Below, one piece after another: positions 42,133 through 48,267 of a stretch of 64,000 nt of DNA. The DNA comes from Variovorax boronicumulans. GTDB taxonomy: Bacteria; Pseudomonadota; Gammaproteobacteria; Burkholderiales; Burkholderiaceae_C. Below the pieces are notes generated by a model that saw only the letters and a list, made by a program, of their open reading frames with translations, made no database searches and was not told where the DNA came from. Position numbers and translations under genes: made by a program. The stretch covers positions 186,001 to 250,000 of the forward strand of contig NZ_JARXVG010000006.1 in NCBI RefSeq assembly GCF_029892485.1, in the 5' to 3' direction. Positions within the stretch are counted from its first letter, which is position 1. The number at the start of each line of letters is the position of its first letter.

Positions 42133-42713
42133 TCGACACACAGACCCTCATCGACTGCACCGGCGCCACGCGCGCCAACGCCGAGCGCTACGTGCTGCAC
42201 CTGGCGGACGGCATGAACCGCTTTGGCATCCATTCCGACAGCGCGGTGGCCGCATTCCTCGGTCAGCTCACCATCGAATCTGACGAGCTGGAGAAGGTCG
42301 AGGAGAACCTCAACTACACGACGGCCGCGCGGCTGCGCGAGATCTTCCCGAGTCTGTTCGTGCAAAGCGGCTATCGCGCGGAGGACTACCTGCGCAACCC
42401 GCGAGGGCTGAGCATGCTGCGCTACAAGGGATTTCACGGCCGCGGCCTGATTCAGTTGACCTGGGAGGATGCCTACATCGCCGCTGGGCGGGCTATGGGT
42501 GTGAACTACCGCGCCAACCCCGAGCTGCTGCTGCAGCCGCAGCATGCGGCGTTCTCGGCGTGCTGGTTCTTTGCGGACTTCAAGGACTGTCTGCCGGCGG
42601 CCGAGCGTGGCGATGTCTACGACATCACCGGGCGCGTCAACGGCCCGAAGCGGCTCAAGCTGGCCGAGCGCAAGGCGGCGACGGCGCGCGCGTACAAGGT
42701 GCTTTGCAAATGA
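42129..42713 (+). CDS. Endolysin, glycoside hydrolase family 19
   Basis: This 194-residue chitinase-like lysozyme would cleave peptidoglycan glycan at lysis. Family features are GMNRFGIHSDSAVAAFLGQL, then TIESDELEKVEENLNYT with the catalytic Glu region, FHGRGLIQLTWEDAY (the conserved GRGxxQLTxxxNY-like motif), and a C-terminal GDVYDITGRVNGPKRLKLAE. No signal peptide is visible, so export would depend on a holin. The ATG overlaps the upstream stop by four bases. Confidence 0.9.
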   Translation: MIDTQTLIDCTGATRANAERYVLHLADGMNRFGIHSDSAVAAFLGQLTIESDELEKVEENLNYTTAARLREIFPSLFVQSGYRAEDYLRNPRGLSMLRYKGFHGRGLIQLTWEDAYIAAGRAMGVNYRANPELLLQPQHAAFSACWFFADFKDCLPAAERGDVYDITGRVNGPKRLKLAERKAATARAYKVLCK

Positions 42714-42750
42714 ATGCGCGAGTCGGTGAGCTTCCGTGCTGGGGCAACCC

Positions 42751-43299
42751 ATGAGCAAGTTGCTCGACATCGTGCCGTCGTGGCTGTGGGCGTTCCTGCT
42801 GGTGCTGGCTCTAACCGTGGCGGGAATCGAGCGAACGCAGGTGCTCAAGGCCAAGGCCGATACCGCGGCGGCGCAGAAAGCCGTCTCCGATGAAAAGCTC
42901 GACCGTGAGGCCGAGAACACCCGCCGCGCACTCGCCGCGCTCGCTGATCTTCAGCGCGTGATTGCAATGCAGGCGGCCCATGCCAAAGCTCAACAGGAAA
43001 ACGTCAATGCCTACGAAACGAAACTGGCTGCACTCGATGGTCGCCGCCGCGCTGCTGCCGGCGATGCTGAGCGGCTGCGTAATCAGTTCACCGTCTTCGC
43101 CTCCCGTGATCGGGACCAAGCTACAAGCGAGTCCGCTGCCTGCCAGCGTGTCGCGGATCGATCCGCGATCCTCGGAGACTTGGCTGCACGAGGTGCAGAG
43201 CTACTTCGAAGCGGTCGAATCATCGTTGAGCAGCGAGATGCCGAAGTGAAAGTATTACTGGGCATCTCCCGTAACGACCGCAGATTGCTTGCCGACTGA
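42751..43299 (+). CDS. Rz-like i-spanin
   Basis: This 182-residue protein has an N-terminal transmembrane anchor (WLWAFLLVLALTVAGIERT, about residues 13-30) and a long periplasmic coiled coil (ALADLQRVIAMQAAHAKAQQ) typical of inner-membrane spanins, which fuse the inner and outer membranes at the end of lysis. ATG 42751 is chosen; GTG 42736 is in frame. It contains the outer-membrane partner in another frame, as in lambda Rz/Rz1. Confidence 0.82.
   Translation: MSKLLDIVPSWLWAFLLVLALTVAGIERTQVLKAKADTAAAQKAVSDEKLDREAENTRRALAALADLQRVIAMQAAHAKAQQENVNAYETKLAALDGRRRAAAGDAERLRNQFTVFASRDRDQATSESAACQRVADRSAILGDLAARGAELLRSGRIIVEQRDAEVKVLLGISRNDRRLLAD
43007..43249 (+). CDS. Rz1-like o-spanin lipoprotein nested in Rz
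   Basis: This 80-residue reading in the +1 frame lies entirely inside the Rz gene. It begins MPTKRNWLHSMVAAALLPAM followed by LSGC, a lipoprotein signal with the lipobox Cys at residue 24, then a Ser/Pro-rich linker (SSPSSPPV). An AGGA precedes ATG 43007. Rz1 is anchored in the outer membrane and binds Rz. Confidence 0.82.
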   Translation: MPTKRNWLHSMVAAALLPAMLSGCVISSPSSPPVIGTKLQASPLPASVSRIDPRSSETWLHEVQSYFEAVESSLSSEMPK

Positions 43300-43634
43300 A
43301 CGCCTCGGCCGAATGACTCTAGTACACCTCAATTGATCGGGGAAATGATGAAGAGCATTTGTATGCCCCGGGCTTCGCCCCATTGCCAGCACGAGAGAGA
43401 CTGAGTTTCAACTTCGAAGTGCTGGAACAGCCGCATGTTTGAGACAAATGGGGGAGAGGTGCATGGCGGCATGCCGCTGCTTTCTCTGTATCGCGAATCA
43501 ACGCTATGGAACGGAGCGCGACCATCCCATATTCAGGCGATAGGAGTTGCGGCCGTGCAACCATATGGTTGCTCGCTGCGAGCGAAGGGGGAGCACTGGC
43601 GTCCAGCTACGCACAAAAAAAATTGGAGGAGTTC
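43300..43634. other. Intergenic region after the lysis genes
   Basis: 335 bp between Rz and the repeat-bearing lipoprotein. No reading frame here has a convincing start and composition. The only clear element is the strong RBS TTGGAGGAG ahead of the lipoprotein start. It probably carries that gene's own promoter. Confidence 0.5.
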
Positions 43635-44639
43635 ATGAAATCCTTTCTTCTGCTGTTGTGCCTCACGGCGCTGACAGCCTGCGGCAGCTATTCCGTAAAG
43701 CCTCCACCATCCATTGCATCGGACCCAGAGATAAACGCTTCGAGCCTCTCTCCGGCGGAAGGTCTGGACGTGTATTTCGCCTTCAATGCCGCACTCACTC
43801 AAGCGCGCAGAACTCCATCTTCAGAACACCACGCGACGCTTCTTGGCGAAGGGATGGAGCTCATCTCCGCGAATTGCACTCGCTATTTCTCTCGCCTCGG
43901 AGCTGCCGACCAACACCTGAGATTTGCGCGACGGGAAACGGTGTTGACCGGGGGCGTGGTCGCGACCGCACTTGGTCTCGCAAACTCCACTCCGAAGGTC
44001 ATCGCGAACACCGCAGCTCTCTTTGCGTTTGGCGCTGCCACCATCGATGGCTATTCGGAGACTTACGTGTTCTCCCCCGATGTAAAAGCCGTCCAGAGCT
44101 TGGTGATTTCAGCACTGAATGCGCAAAAGGCGCTAGGCGATGGGCTGATTGTCGACGCACAAGCGAGTAAGTATCTTAGCTATACAAAGGTGGCGAACTT
44201 TCTGCTCGTGATGGAGAGTTCATGCCAGCCTCATGGAATTCGCGAACTAGTAAACAGGGCAGTATTGGGGCTCAAGGCGGTACCGGTCGATGCGACAGCG
44301 GGGGTTGTACCGCCTGCTGTCGTGCCGCCTGCTGTCGTGCCGCCTGCTGTCCGGCCGCCCGCTGTTGTGCCGCCTGCTGTTGTACCGCCTGCTGTTGTAC
44401 CGCCTGCTGTTGTGCCGCCTGCTGTTGTGCCGCCCGCTGTTGTGCCGCCCGCTGTTGTGCCGCCCGCTGTTGTGCCGCCCGCTGTTGTGCCGCCCGCTGT
44501 TGTGCCGCCCGCTGTCGTGCCTGCACCGATTCCAGGGGCGGAAACCATTAGAGGGCTCCCATTTCCTCCACCCGAGCCCTCTTTCGGCAAGCCGCCTAGC
44601 CGATCCACTTCACAGGAGCTGAAGTTGGTCCCACGTTAA
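43635..44639 (+). CDS. Lipoprotein with tandem VVPPA repeats (cargo gene)
   Basis: The 334-residue lipoprotein starts [16 protein letters not shown], a signal with a lipobox LTAC, after a strong RBS. Residues about 17-220 form a mostly helical domain ([40 protein letters not shown]). Then come 14 consecutive VVPPA-type pentapeptides (one VRPPA) encoded by 15-bp repeats, and a Pro-rich end. It lies right of the lysis genes, so it is a likely lysogenic-conversion factor that changes the cell envelope. The proline repeats would act as a rigid spacer. Function unknown; no known family recognised. Confidence 0.75.
   Translation: MKSFLLLLCLTALTACGSYSVKPPPSIASDPEINASSLSPAEGLDVYFAFNAALTQARRTPSSEHHATLLGEGMELISANCTRYFSRLGAADQHLRFARRETVLTGGVVATALGLANSTPKVIANTAALFAFGAATIDGYSETYVFSPDVKAVQSLVISALNAQKALGDGLIVDAQASKYLSYTKVANFLLVMESSCQPHGIRELVNRAVLGLKAVPVDATAGVVPPAVVPPAVVPPAVRPPAVVPPAVVPPAVVPPAVVPPAVVPPAVVPPAVVPPAVVPPAVVPPAVVPPAVVPAPIPGAETIRGLPFPPPEPSFGKPPSRSTSQELKLVPR
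44304..44513 (+). repeat. 14 tandem 15-bp repeats within the lipoprotein gene
   Basis: Exactly 14 in-frame copies of a 15-bp unit encoding V-V-P-P-A (GTTGTGCCGCC[C/T]GCT type). Units 9-14 are nearly identical, while the first eight differ at third positions. This is the pattern expected when a short array grows at one end by slippage. Copy number changes would not shift the frame. Confidence 0.9.
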
Positions 44640-44698
44640 ACGCGGAGCGCTGAACGCATCACCGCCTGTTGCGGCTCTGACTTCAAAGAAATTCCACA

Positions 44699-45469
44699 AT
44701 GCCGCTCGATCGTCCTTTTAGGCTTGTCAGCCGCCAACTTATCGATGGCTCCTATGCCAACAATGGGAACGGCCGCTATGTCTCGCATGCCGCGTACGCA
44801 AAGCAGCCCGCGCACTATGTCCGTGCGTTTTTGCTGCTCCAGGACGATCTCAAGAGACTCTTCGAGTTCGTTGAGCCGGCGGATCAGAACCTCAACTGCT
44901 ACTCGTTTCGCATCCATGAACTGCTGATGCGTGCCTGCATTGAAGTGGAGGCAAATTGCAAGGCAATTCTTCAGGCCAACGGGTATGCCGACGACGGCTT
45001 CCCCACGATGTACGACTACATAAAGATCAATGCGTCGCATCGCCTGTCTTCCTACGAGGTGCGTGTGCCGACGTGGGATGGAGCAATGCGGGTTCGCAAG
45101 CCTTTTGCAAAATGGCACGATGGCGTGTCACTGCCTTGGTACAAGGCTTACAACGAGTCCAAGCACGACCGCCACGCAAACTTCAAGCGCGCCACGTTTG
45201 AACATGCGCTCGACGCCATCGGCGGGTGCGCGATCATCTTGGCTGCGCAGTTTCGAGGGGAGGATTTCAATTCCCTGACGAGCTATCGCACCTTGGAGGG
45301 CGGCCGCGATGGATGGGTGGATGCCATTGGAAGATTTTTTCAGATCAAGTACGCAGACGATTGGCCTGTGGCGGAGCGCTACGAGTTCAAGTGGAGCGAT
45401 CTTGAGGGAGAGGCCGATCCCTTTGTGAATTTTCCGTACCCGCCGAAACCGCCGAGGCCGACGCGGTGA
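44699..45469 (+). CDS. Hypothetical protein with HEPN-like motif (possible defence gene)
   Basis: This 256-residue helical protein is of unknown family. A central helix pair (RIHELLMRACIEVEANCKAI) and, near residue 150, the motif WYKAYNESKHDRHANFKRA followed by a helix HALDAIGGCAIILAAQF resemble the N-x-x-K-H-x-R signature of HEPN-type and related abortive-infection proteins. That similarity is by eye only. It lies in the right-hand cargo region of the prophage, where such genes are common. Confidence 0.55.
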   Translation: MPLDRPFRLVSRQLIDGSYANNGNGRYVSHAAYAKQPAHYVRAFLLLQDDLKRLFEFVEPADQNLNCYSFRIHELLMRACIEVEANCKAILQANGYADDGFPTMYDYIKINASHRLSSYEVRVPTWDGAMRVRKPFAKWHDGVSLPWYKAYNESKHDRHANFKRATFEHALDAIGGCAIILAAQFRGEDFNSLTSYRTLEGGRDGWVDAIGRFFQIKYADDWPVAERYEFKWSDLEGEADPFVNFPYPPKPPRPTR

Positions 45470-45479
45470 GCGAAAGCGG

Positions 45480-45872
45480 TCAGTCGAAGCGATTCCTGTC
45501 TAGAGCGCATGCTGCGTCCGTGGCGTTAATTTGTAAGACGGCCGCCCGGATGGATCCGTAGCGGTTGATCGTCGGCTCCTCCTTGGTCACAGGAATGCAC
45601 CACCAAACCTGCCGCCAGTATTGCCGATAGCCGTGCTCCTGCTGGCCCTCGATTCGCAGGCCTCCGCGTTTGATCTTCTTCACATGCGCGTAGTCCACGA
45701 AGGCAACTACCTCGGTGGGGTCTGTCCTGCTTCGGTGCAGATGCGCTTCCTCGTGCGGGTAGCTCCGGCCCGCGTCCCCGAAGCACAGCCAGCCGCGAAC
45801 CGGGTGAGCTTTTGCCTGGCCTTCGGGGCGTGGTTCGCCGGATTGGTAGAGGATGTAAACGTCACATAGCAC
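45480..45872 (-). CDS. Hypothetical SOS-associated phage protein
   Basis: This protein of about 130 residues reads VLCDVYILYQSGEPRPEGQA, then WLCFGDAGRSYPHEEAH, TEVVAFVDYAHVKKIKRGG and a C-terminal YGSIRAAVLQINATDAACAL. No known domain recognised. The GTG at 45872 lies at the edge of the LexA-box palindrome and is the only plausible start close to the conserved part; a longer reading to 45965 would cross the divergent gene. The start is uncertain. The adjacent LexA box suggests induction on DNA damage. Confidence 0.55.
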   Translation of the reverse strand: MLCDVYILYQSGEPRPEGQAKAHPVRGWLCFGDAGRSYPHEEAHLHRSRTDPTEVVAFVDYAHVKKIKRGGLRIEGQQEHGYRQYWRQVWWCIPVTKEEPTINRYGSIRAAVLQINATDAACALDRNRFD

Positions 45873-45887
45873 TGTATAAATATACAG
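45872..45887. promoter_or_regulatory. LexA (SOS) box
   Basis: CTGTATAAATATACAG at 45872-45887 is an almost perfect palindrome matching the gammaproteobacterial and betaproteobacterial consensus CTGT-N8-ACAG, with flanking A/T bases (CACTG...CAGTA). It lies between two divergent small genes (45480-45872 and 45900-46088). Confidence 0.8.
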
Positions 45888-45899
45888 TAATATGTGCTT

Positions 45900-46088
45900 A
45901 TGGAAAACGTGCCCGCAACCCTCTGGATTGCTGCCTGCGCGCACCGGTTGCAGCAGCAATGGCATACGGTCGATCCTCTCCAGTTGGAGGAAGTCGCGCG
46001 CGACCTTTGGCGCGACGAGCGGCTGCGAGCGATGCCGCCGGATGAAGCGGCGGTCGATTGGTTGAGGCCGATAAGCGGTGCGGGTTGA
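45900..46088 (+). CDS. Small hypothetical protein divergent from the LexA box
   Basis: This 62-residue protein (MENVPATLWIAACAHRLQQQ, VDPLQLEEVARDLWRDERLR, PPDEAAVDWLRPISGAG) looks like a compact helical domain, similar in character to small SOS-linked proteins next to LexA boxes in betaproteobacteria (recollection, not a search). ATG 45900 lies 12 bp after the LexA box, so transcription would start near or inside it. GTG 45894 is an alternative. Followed by a hairpin at 46163. Confidence 0.55.
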   Translation: MENVPATLWIAACAHRLQQQWHTVDPLQLEEVARDLWRDERLRAMPPDEAAVDWLRPISGAG

Positions 46089-46162
46089 AGATGCGGCACG
46101 CTGTTAATAAACGGGCGTGGGGATGGCACAGGGTCGTTCTTGCTCCAAGTCGGAAATGAAAA

Positions 46163-46185
46163 AAGCCATTGAATATCAATGGCTT
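46163..46185. terminator. Terminator-like hairpin
   Basis: AAGCCATTGA-ATA-TCAATGGCTT, a perfect 10-bp stem preceded by an A-run (AAAA) and followed by ACTAA. It separates the SOS gene from the convergent gene at 46246 and may terminate the latter. Confidence 0.55.
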
Positions 46186-46245
46186 ACTAAGTTGGCCTGA
46201 CTGCGTGGCGCGGGCCGAGGGCCGTCGCCACGTGTCGAGGTCGGA

Positions 46246-46530
46246 TCAGTTCGGAAACTGAGGCAGCGAACGGAGCGCAGGGGCGACGATTTTGTCCGCG
46301 GCAGTGCGGAGCGAAATGTCGCTGTCGCGCATGCGGTCATCGGGGTAGATCTCCACCGCCTTGCCGTTGCTGAGCCTTATGAAAAAGCGCGCTCCCGCAC
46401 GATACATCGCCACGACTGCGGCCACAGGAAGGCGCCACATTTGGCGACCATTCAGCACAGCACCTACCTCTACGACTGAAAAACCGTCTAGATTCACGTG
46501 CGTAACTTCGACACACAAGTTGCTACTCAT
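46246..46530 (-). CDS. Hypothetical protein, DUF3892-like
   Basis: This 94-residue protein reads MSSNLCVEVTHVNLDGFSVV, MWRLPVAAVVAMYRAGARFF and IRLSNGKAVEIYPDD. The hydrophobic-aromatic middle followed by YPDD resembles small DUF3892-type proteins, but the identity is uncertain. ATG 46530 is chosen over a longer reading at 46578. It is the only plausible gene on this strand before the palindrome cluster. Confidence 0.5.
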   Translation of the reverse strand: MSSNLCVEVTHVNLDGFSVVEVGAVLNGRQMWRLPVAAVVAMYRAGARFFIRLSNGKAVEIYPDDRMRDSDISLRTAADKIVAPALRSLPQFPN

Positions 46531-47233
46531 TTTGGATACCCAAAAAAAAGTGCTTGGCGCCGTCTTCGCGAAATGCAAAAATATTTGCGCTGTCTAGGCA
46601 CGAATGGTTTTTCGCTGTTCGTTTCCCCCGCCAAGCTAAAACAGGTGGGGCCAGAGGGTCAGATCTGTGCAACCAGGTCTGACCCTTCTGTGTTTCTGGA
46701 CCTCCAGAAACAGGACTTGGGGAAACTATATCTAGGGTGTCGTGGCTCAACAACCCACTACATATGGCGTTTAGCGCCCGGAGCGCACACTTACTCAAAA
46801 ATGAGTAACACCTGTTGACGGCGTCGTCAACAGTCAAAGTGCCCACACCCCGCGCAGAAGCAAGGGCATCATCGCGTATGCCGCATGAACATTGGCTTTG
46901 GAGATGATTTCTTGCGGCAGACCGCATGGATGCTGAAGACTTTGATTGCAGTGGTCAAATATCGCCGTCGTTCCACGTGATAATCGACCGGCGTGTAGTG
47001 ATTGAAAAAATGCATGGGCCGCTTGGAGGTGGTCTAGACCAGTTATTTCCCTCTCTTTCATATGGTTAATGCCGTCGCTGGAAACGGAGGGGCTTCCTAC
47101 CTTGCCTTGCCGCAGTCTTGTGGAGGCGCAATGGCAGAAAATTTGCCGCGCTCAACGCGTTGTGAAGCCAAGCATCACGTTACATTGAGTCCTTGGTTCA
47201 CAGCCGCCTTTGGCTGAGTGATCCGCAAAAACG
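46531..47233. other. Long intergenic region with four palindromes
   Basis: About 700 bp with only one weak gene call (46834-47061). Its left half holds four perfect inverted repeats in 180 bp: AGGGTCAGA 46655-46663 / TCTGACCCT 46678-46686; TGTTTCTGGA 46691-46700 / TCCAGAAACA 46703-46712; TTACTCA 46791-46797 / TGAGTAA 46802-46808; and CTGTTGACG 46812-46820 / CGTCAACAG 46825-46833. It is AT-richer than the phage core. The right part contains no recognisable element. Confidence 0.6.
46834..47061 (-). CDS. Small hypothetical protein (uncertain)
   Basis: This 75-residue reading (MKEREITGLDHLQAAHAFFQ, SLHAGRLSRGTTAIFDH) starts at ATG 47061. Composition is plausible but there is no strong RBS, no known domain and no operon context. 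It lies immediately to the right of the palindrome cluster. Confidence 0.3.
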   Translation of the reverse strand: MKEREITGLDHLQAAHAFFQSLHAGRLSRGTTAIFDHCNQSLQHPCGLPQEIISKANVHAAYAMMPLLLRGVWAL

Positions 47234-47245
47234 ATGAGGTCGCTC

Positions 47246-48028
47246 ATGAAGGTGTTTGTCAGCTGGTCGGGGCCACGCAGCCATGCTGTTGCGCAAGTGC
47301 TTAGGGAATGGGTAATGGCAGTCATTCAGGCTGCACGTCCTTGGCTCTCATCCGAAGATATTCAACGCGGGGCGCAGTGGTTTGGCGACATTGGTAGCCA
47401 ACTCCAAGAGTCTTCTGTTGGAATTTTTTGCTTGACGCAACGCAACAAAACTGCGCCTTGGATCCTTTTTGAGGCGGGTGCCATCGCAAAGGGTGTTCCG
47501 ACTAATAGGATTTGCACGCTGCTGATTGACTTGGAGCCTACAGACGTGCTCGGGCCTCTGGCTCAGTTCAATCACACCAGGCCCACGCGCGATGAGATGT
47601 ACAAGCTCGCTGCCACGCTGAACTCGGCGCTAGGTGAAACGCGGCTCACCGAGGCTCAGCTGAAAAAGTCGTTCGATGCGCACTGGGAGAGTTTCGACGA
47701 AGACTTTAGAGCGGCCGTTGATGAAAATCCCGAGGCTGGCGCACCTGTGGCGCCGCCAGCAACCGACGAGATGCTTGGCGAGATTCTTTCCAACCTTCGA
47801 AGCATGAACTCGCGGTTGTCTCAGATTGAAGCGAGTGCTACTGCAGACGTCACCGAGGCATTCGTAAGGGCTGCGAAAGCAGCGACAGCAAATCGCCCGC
47901 CATGGTTGAAAGATGACGGATTGCCTCGTCTGGAGCCCGTAGACATCAGTCAACCGGAAAAGAAAAGCATTCTGATCAGGAGAAGGCCAATAACGGGTGT
48001 GGGTGGAATGGATCCATCGCAGAGCTAG
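47246..48028 (+). CDS. TIR-domain protein (candidate anti-phage NADase)
   Basis: This 260-residue protein is an N-terminal TIR domain (MKVFVSWSGPRSHAVAQVLR, then WLSSEDIQRGAQWFGDIGSQ, SVGIFCLTQRNKTAPWILFE with the catalytic Glu76, and AGAIAKGVPTNRICTLLIDL). Residues about 150-260 are a charged C-terminal region with a helical segment (LSNLRSMNSRLSQIEASATA) and no recognised domain. TIR domains of this bacterial type cleave NAD+ or make signalling nucleotides in defence. ATG 47246 has GAGG upstream. It lies 115 bp from attR, a position where phage cargo genes gather. Confidence 0.82.
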   Translation: MKVFVSWSGPRSHAVAQVLREWVMAVIQAARPWLSSEDIQRGAQWFGDIGSQLQESSVGIFCLTQRNKTAPWILFEAGAIAKGVPTNRICTLLIDLEPTDVLGPLAQFNHTRPTRDEMYKLAATLNSALGETRLTEAQLKKSFDAHWESFDEDFRAAVDENPEAGAPVAPPATDEMLGEILSNLRSMNSRLSQIEASATADVTEAFVRAAKAATANRPPWLKDDGLPRLEPVDISQPEKKSILIRRRPITGVGGMDPSQS

Positions 48029-48125
48029 CGTAGGGTTTTTAGCCATCGCCGCCCCGAGTAGAATCTGCCGTCGCTACGCGCCAAAGTTGGTAGCGAATGG
48101 TTGGTAAGCTTGCTATCTCGTTGAT

Positions 48126-48152
48126 TTGTAAGGGAATCCTGTTCCCTTACAA
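48126..48152. repeat. Inverted repeat overlapping the attR core start
   Basis: TTGTAAGGGAA (48126-48136) and TTCCCTTACAA (48142-48152) form a perfect 11-bp inverted repeat with a 5-bp spacer. The right arm contains the first nine bases of the attR core, so the phage-derived left arm mirrors the anticodon-arm sequence of the tRNA. This is the arrangement expected of integrase core-binding sites around the crossover region. Confidence 0.75.
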
Positions 48153-48194
48153 GGCGTAGGTCGGGGGTTCGAGCCCCTCAGCACCCACCACCAC
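48144..48194 (+). repeat. attR core (51-bp direct repeat, right copy)
   Basis: Identical to 9006-9056: the 3' part of tRNA-Val(UAC) from the anticodon arm through CCA and four further bases. No 5' half of a tRNA precedes it, so it is a remnant, not a second gene. It marks the right end of the prophage. Confidence 0.95.
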
Positions 48195-48202
48195 CCAGAT
48201 GC

Positions 48203-48229
48203 AAAGGCGAACACCAGTTCGCCTTTTTT
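48203..48229 (+). terminator. Original tRNA-Val terminator, now next to ppiD
   Basis: AAAGGCGAA (48203-48211) and TTCGCCTTT (48218-48226) around CACCAG, followed by a T-run to 48229. This would have ended the hupB-tRNA-Val transcript in the ancestral locus. Confidence 0.85.
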
Positions 48230-48267
48230 ATTGCCGTCCGACTTCCGTCGAAAAAGAGTGTCCAAGC

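Larger units (their letters stand above)
9006..48194. mobile_element. Lambda-like siphoprophage integrated in tRNA-Val
   Basis: The element of about 39.2 kb is bounded by a 51-bp direct repeat and carries a tyrosine integrase next to attL. Modules in order are integration/excision, a leftward early operon, CI/Cro immunity, CII-type regulator, O-like replication with origin, Nu1/GpA packaging, a radical-SAM moron, portal and fused protease-capsid, head-tail completion, tape measure and tail tip, lysis (GH19 endolysin, Rz/Rz1), and a right-hand cargo region with a TIR protein. No essential head, packaging, tail or lysis gene is visibly broken, so it may be inducible. No unambiguous holin or tail-assembly chaperone was recognised. 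Confidence 0.95.

Noticed and set aside
44304..44513. Regular short repeats as a possible CRISPR array
   Set aside because: The repeats are 15 bp, contiguous, without spacers, and in frame with a Pro/Val-rich protein. There are no cas genes.
46498..46818. 106-codon plus-strand reading frame over the palindromes
   Set aside because: It reads through three perfect palindromes, has no RBS, and its composition shows no fold.
48144..48194. A second tRNA-Val gene at the right end
   Set aside because: Only the 3' part from the anticodon arm is present; the 5' acceptor and D arm are absent. It is attR.
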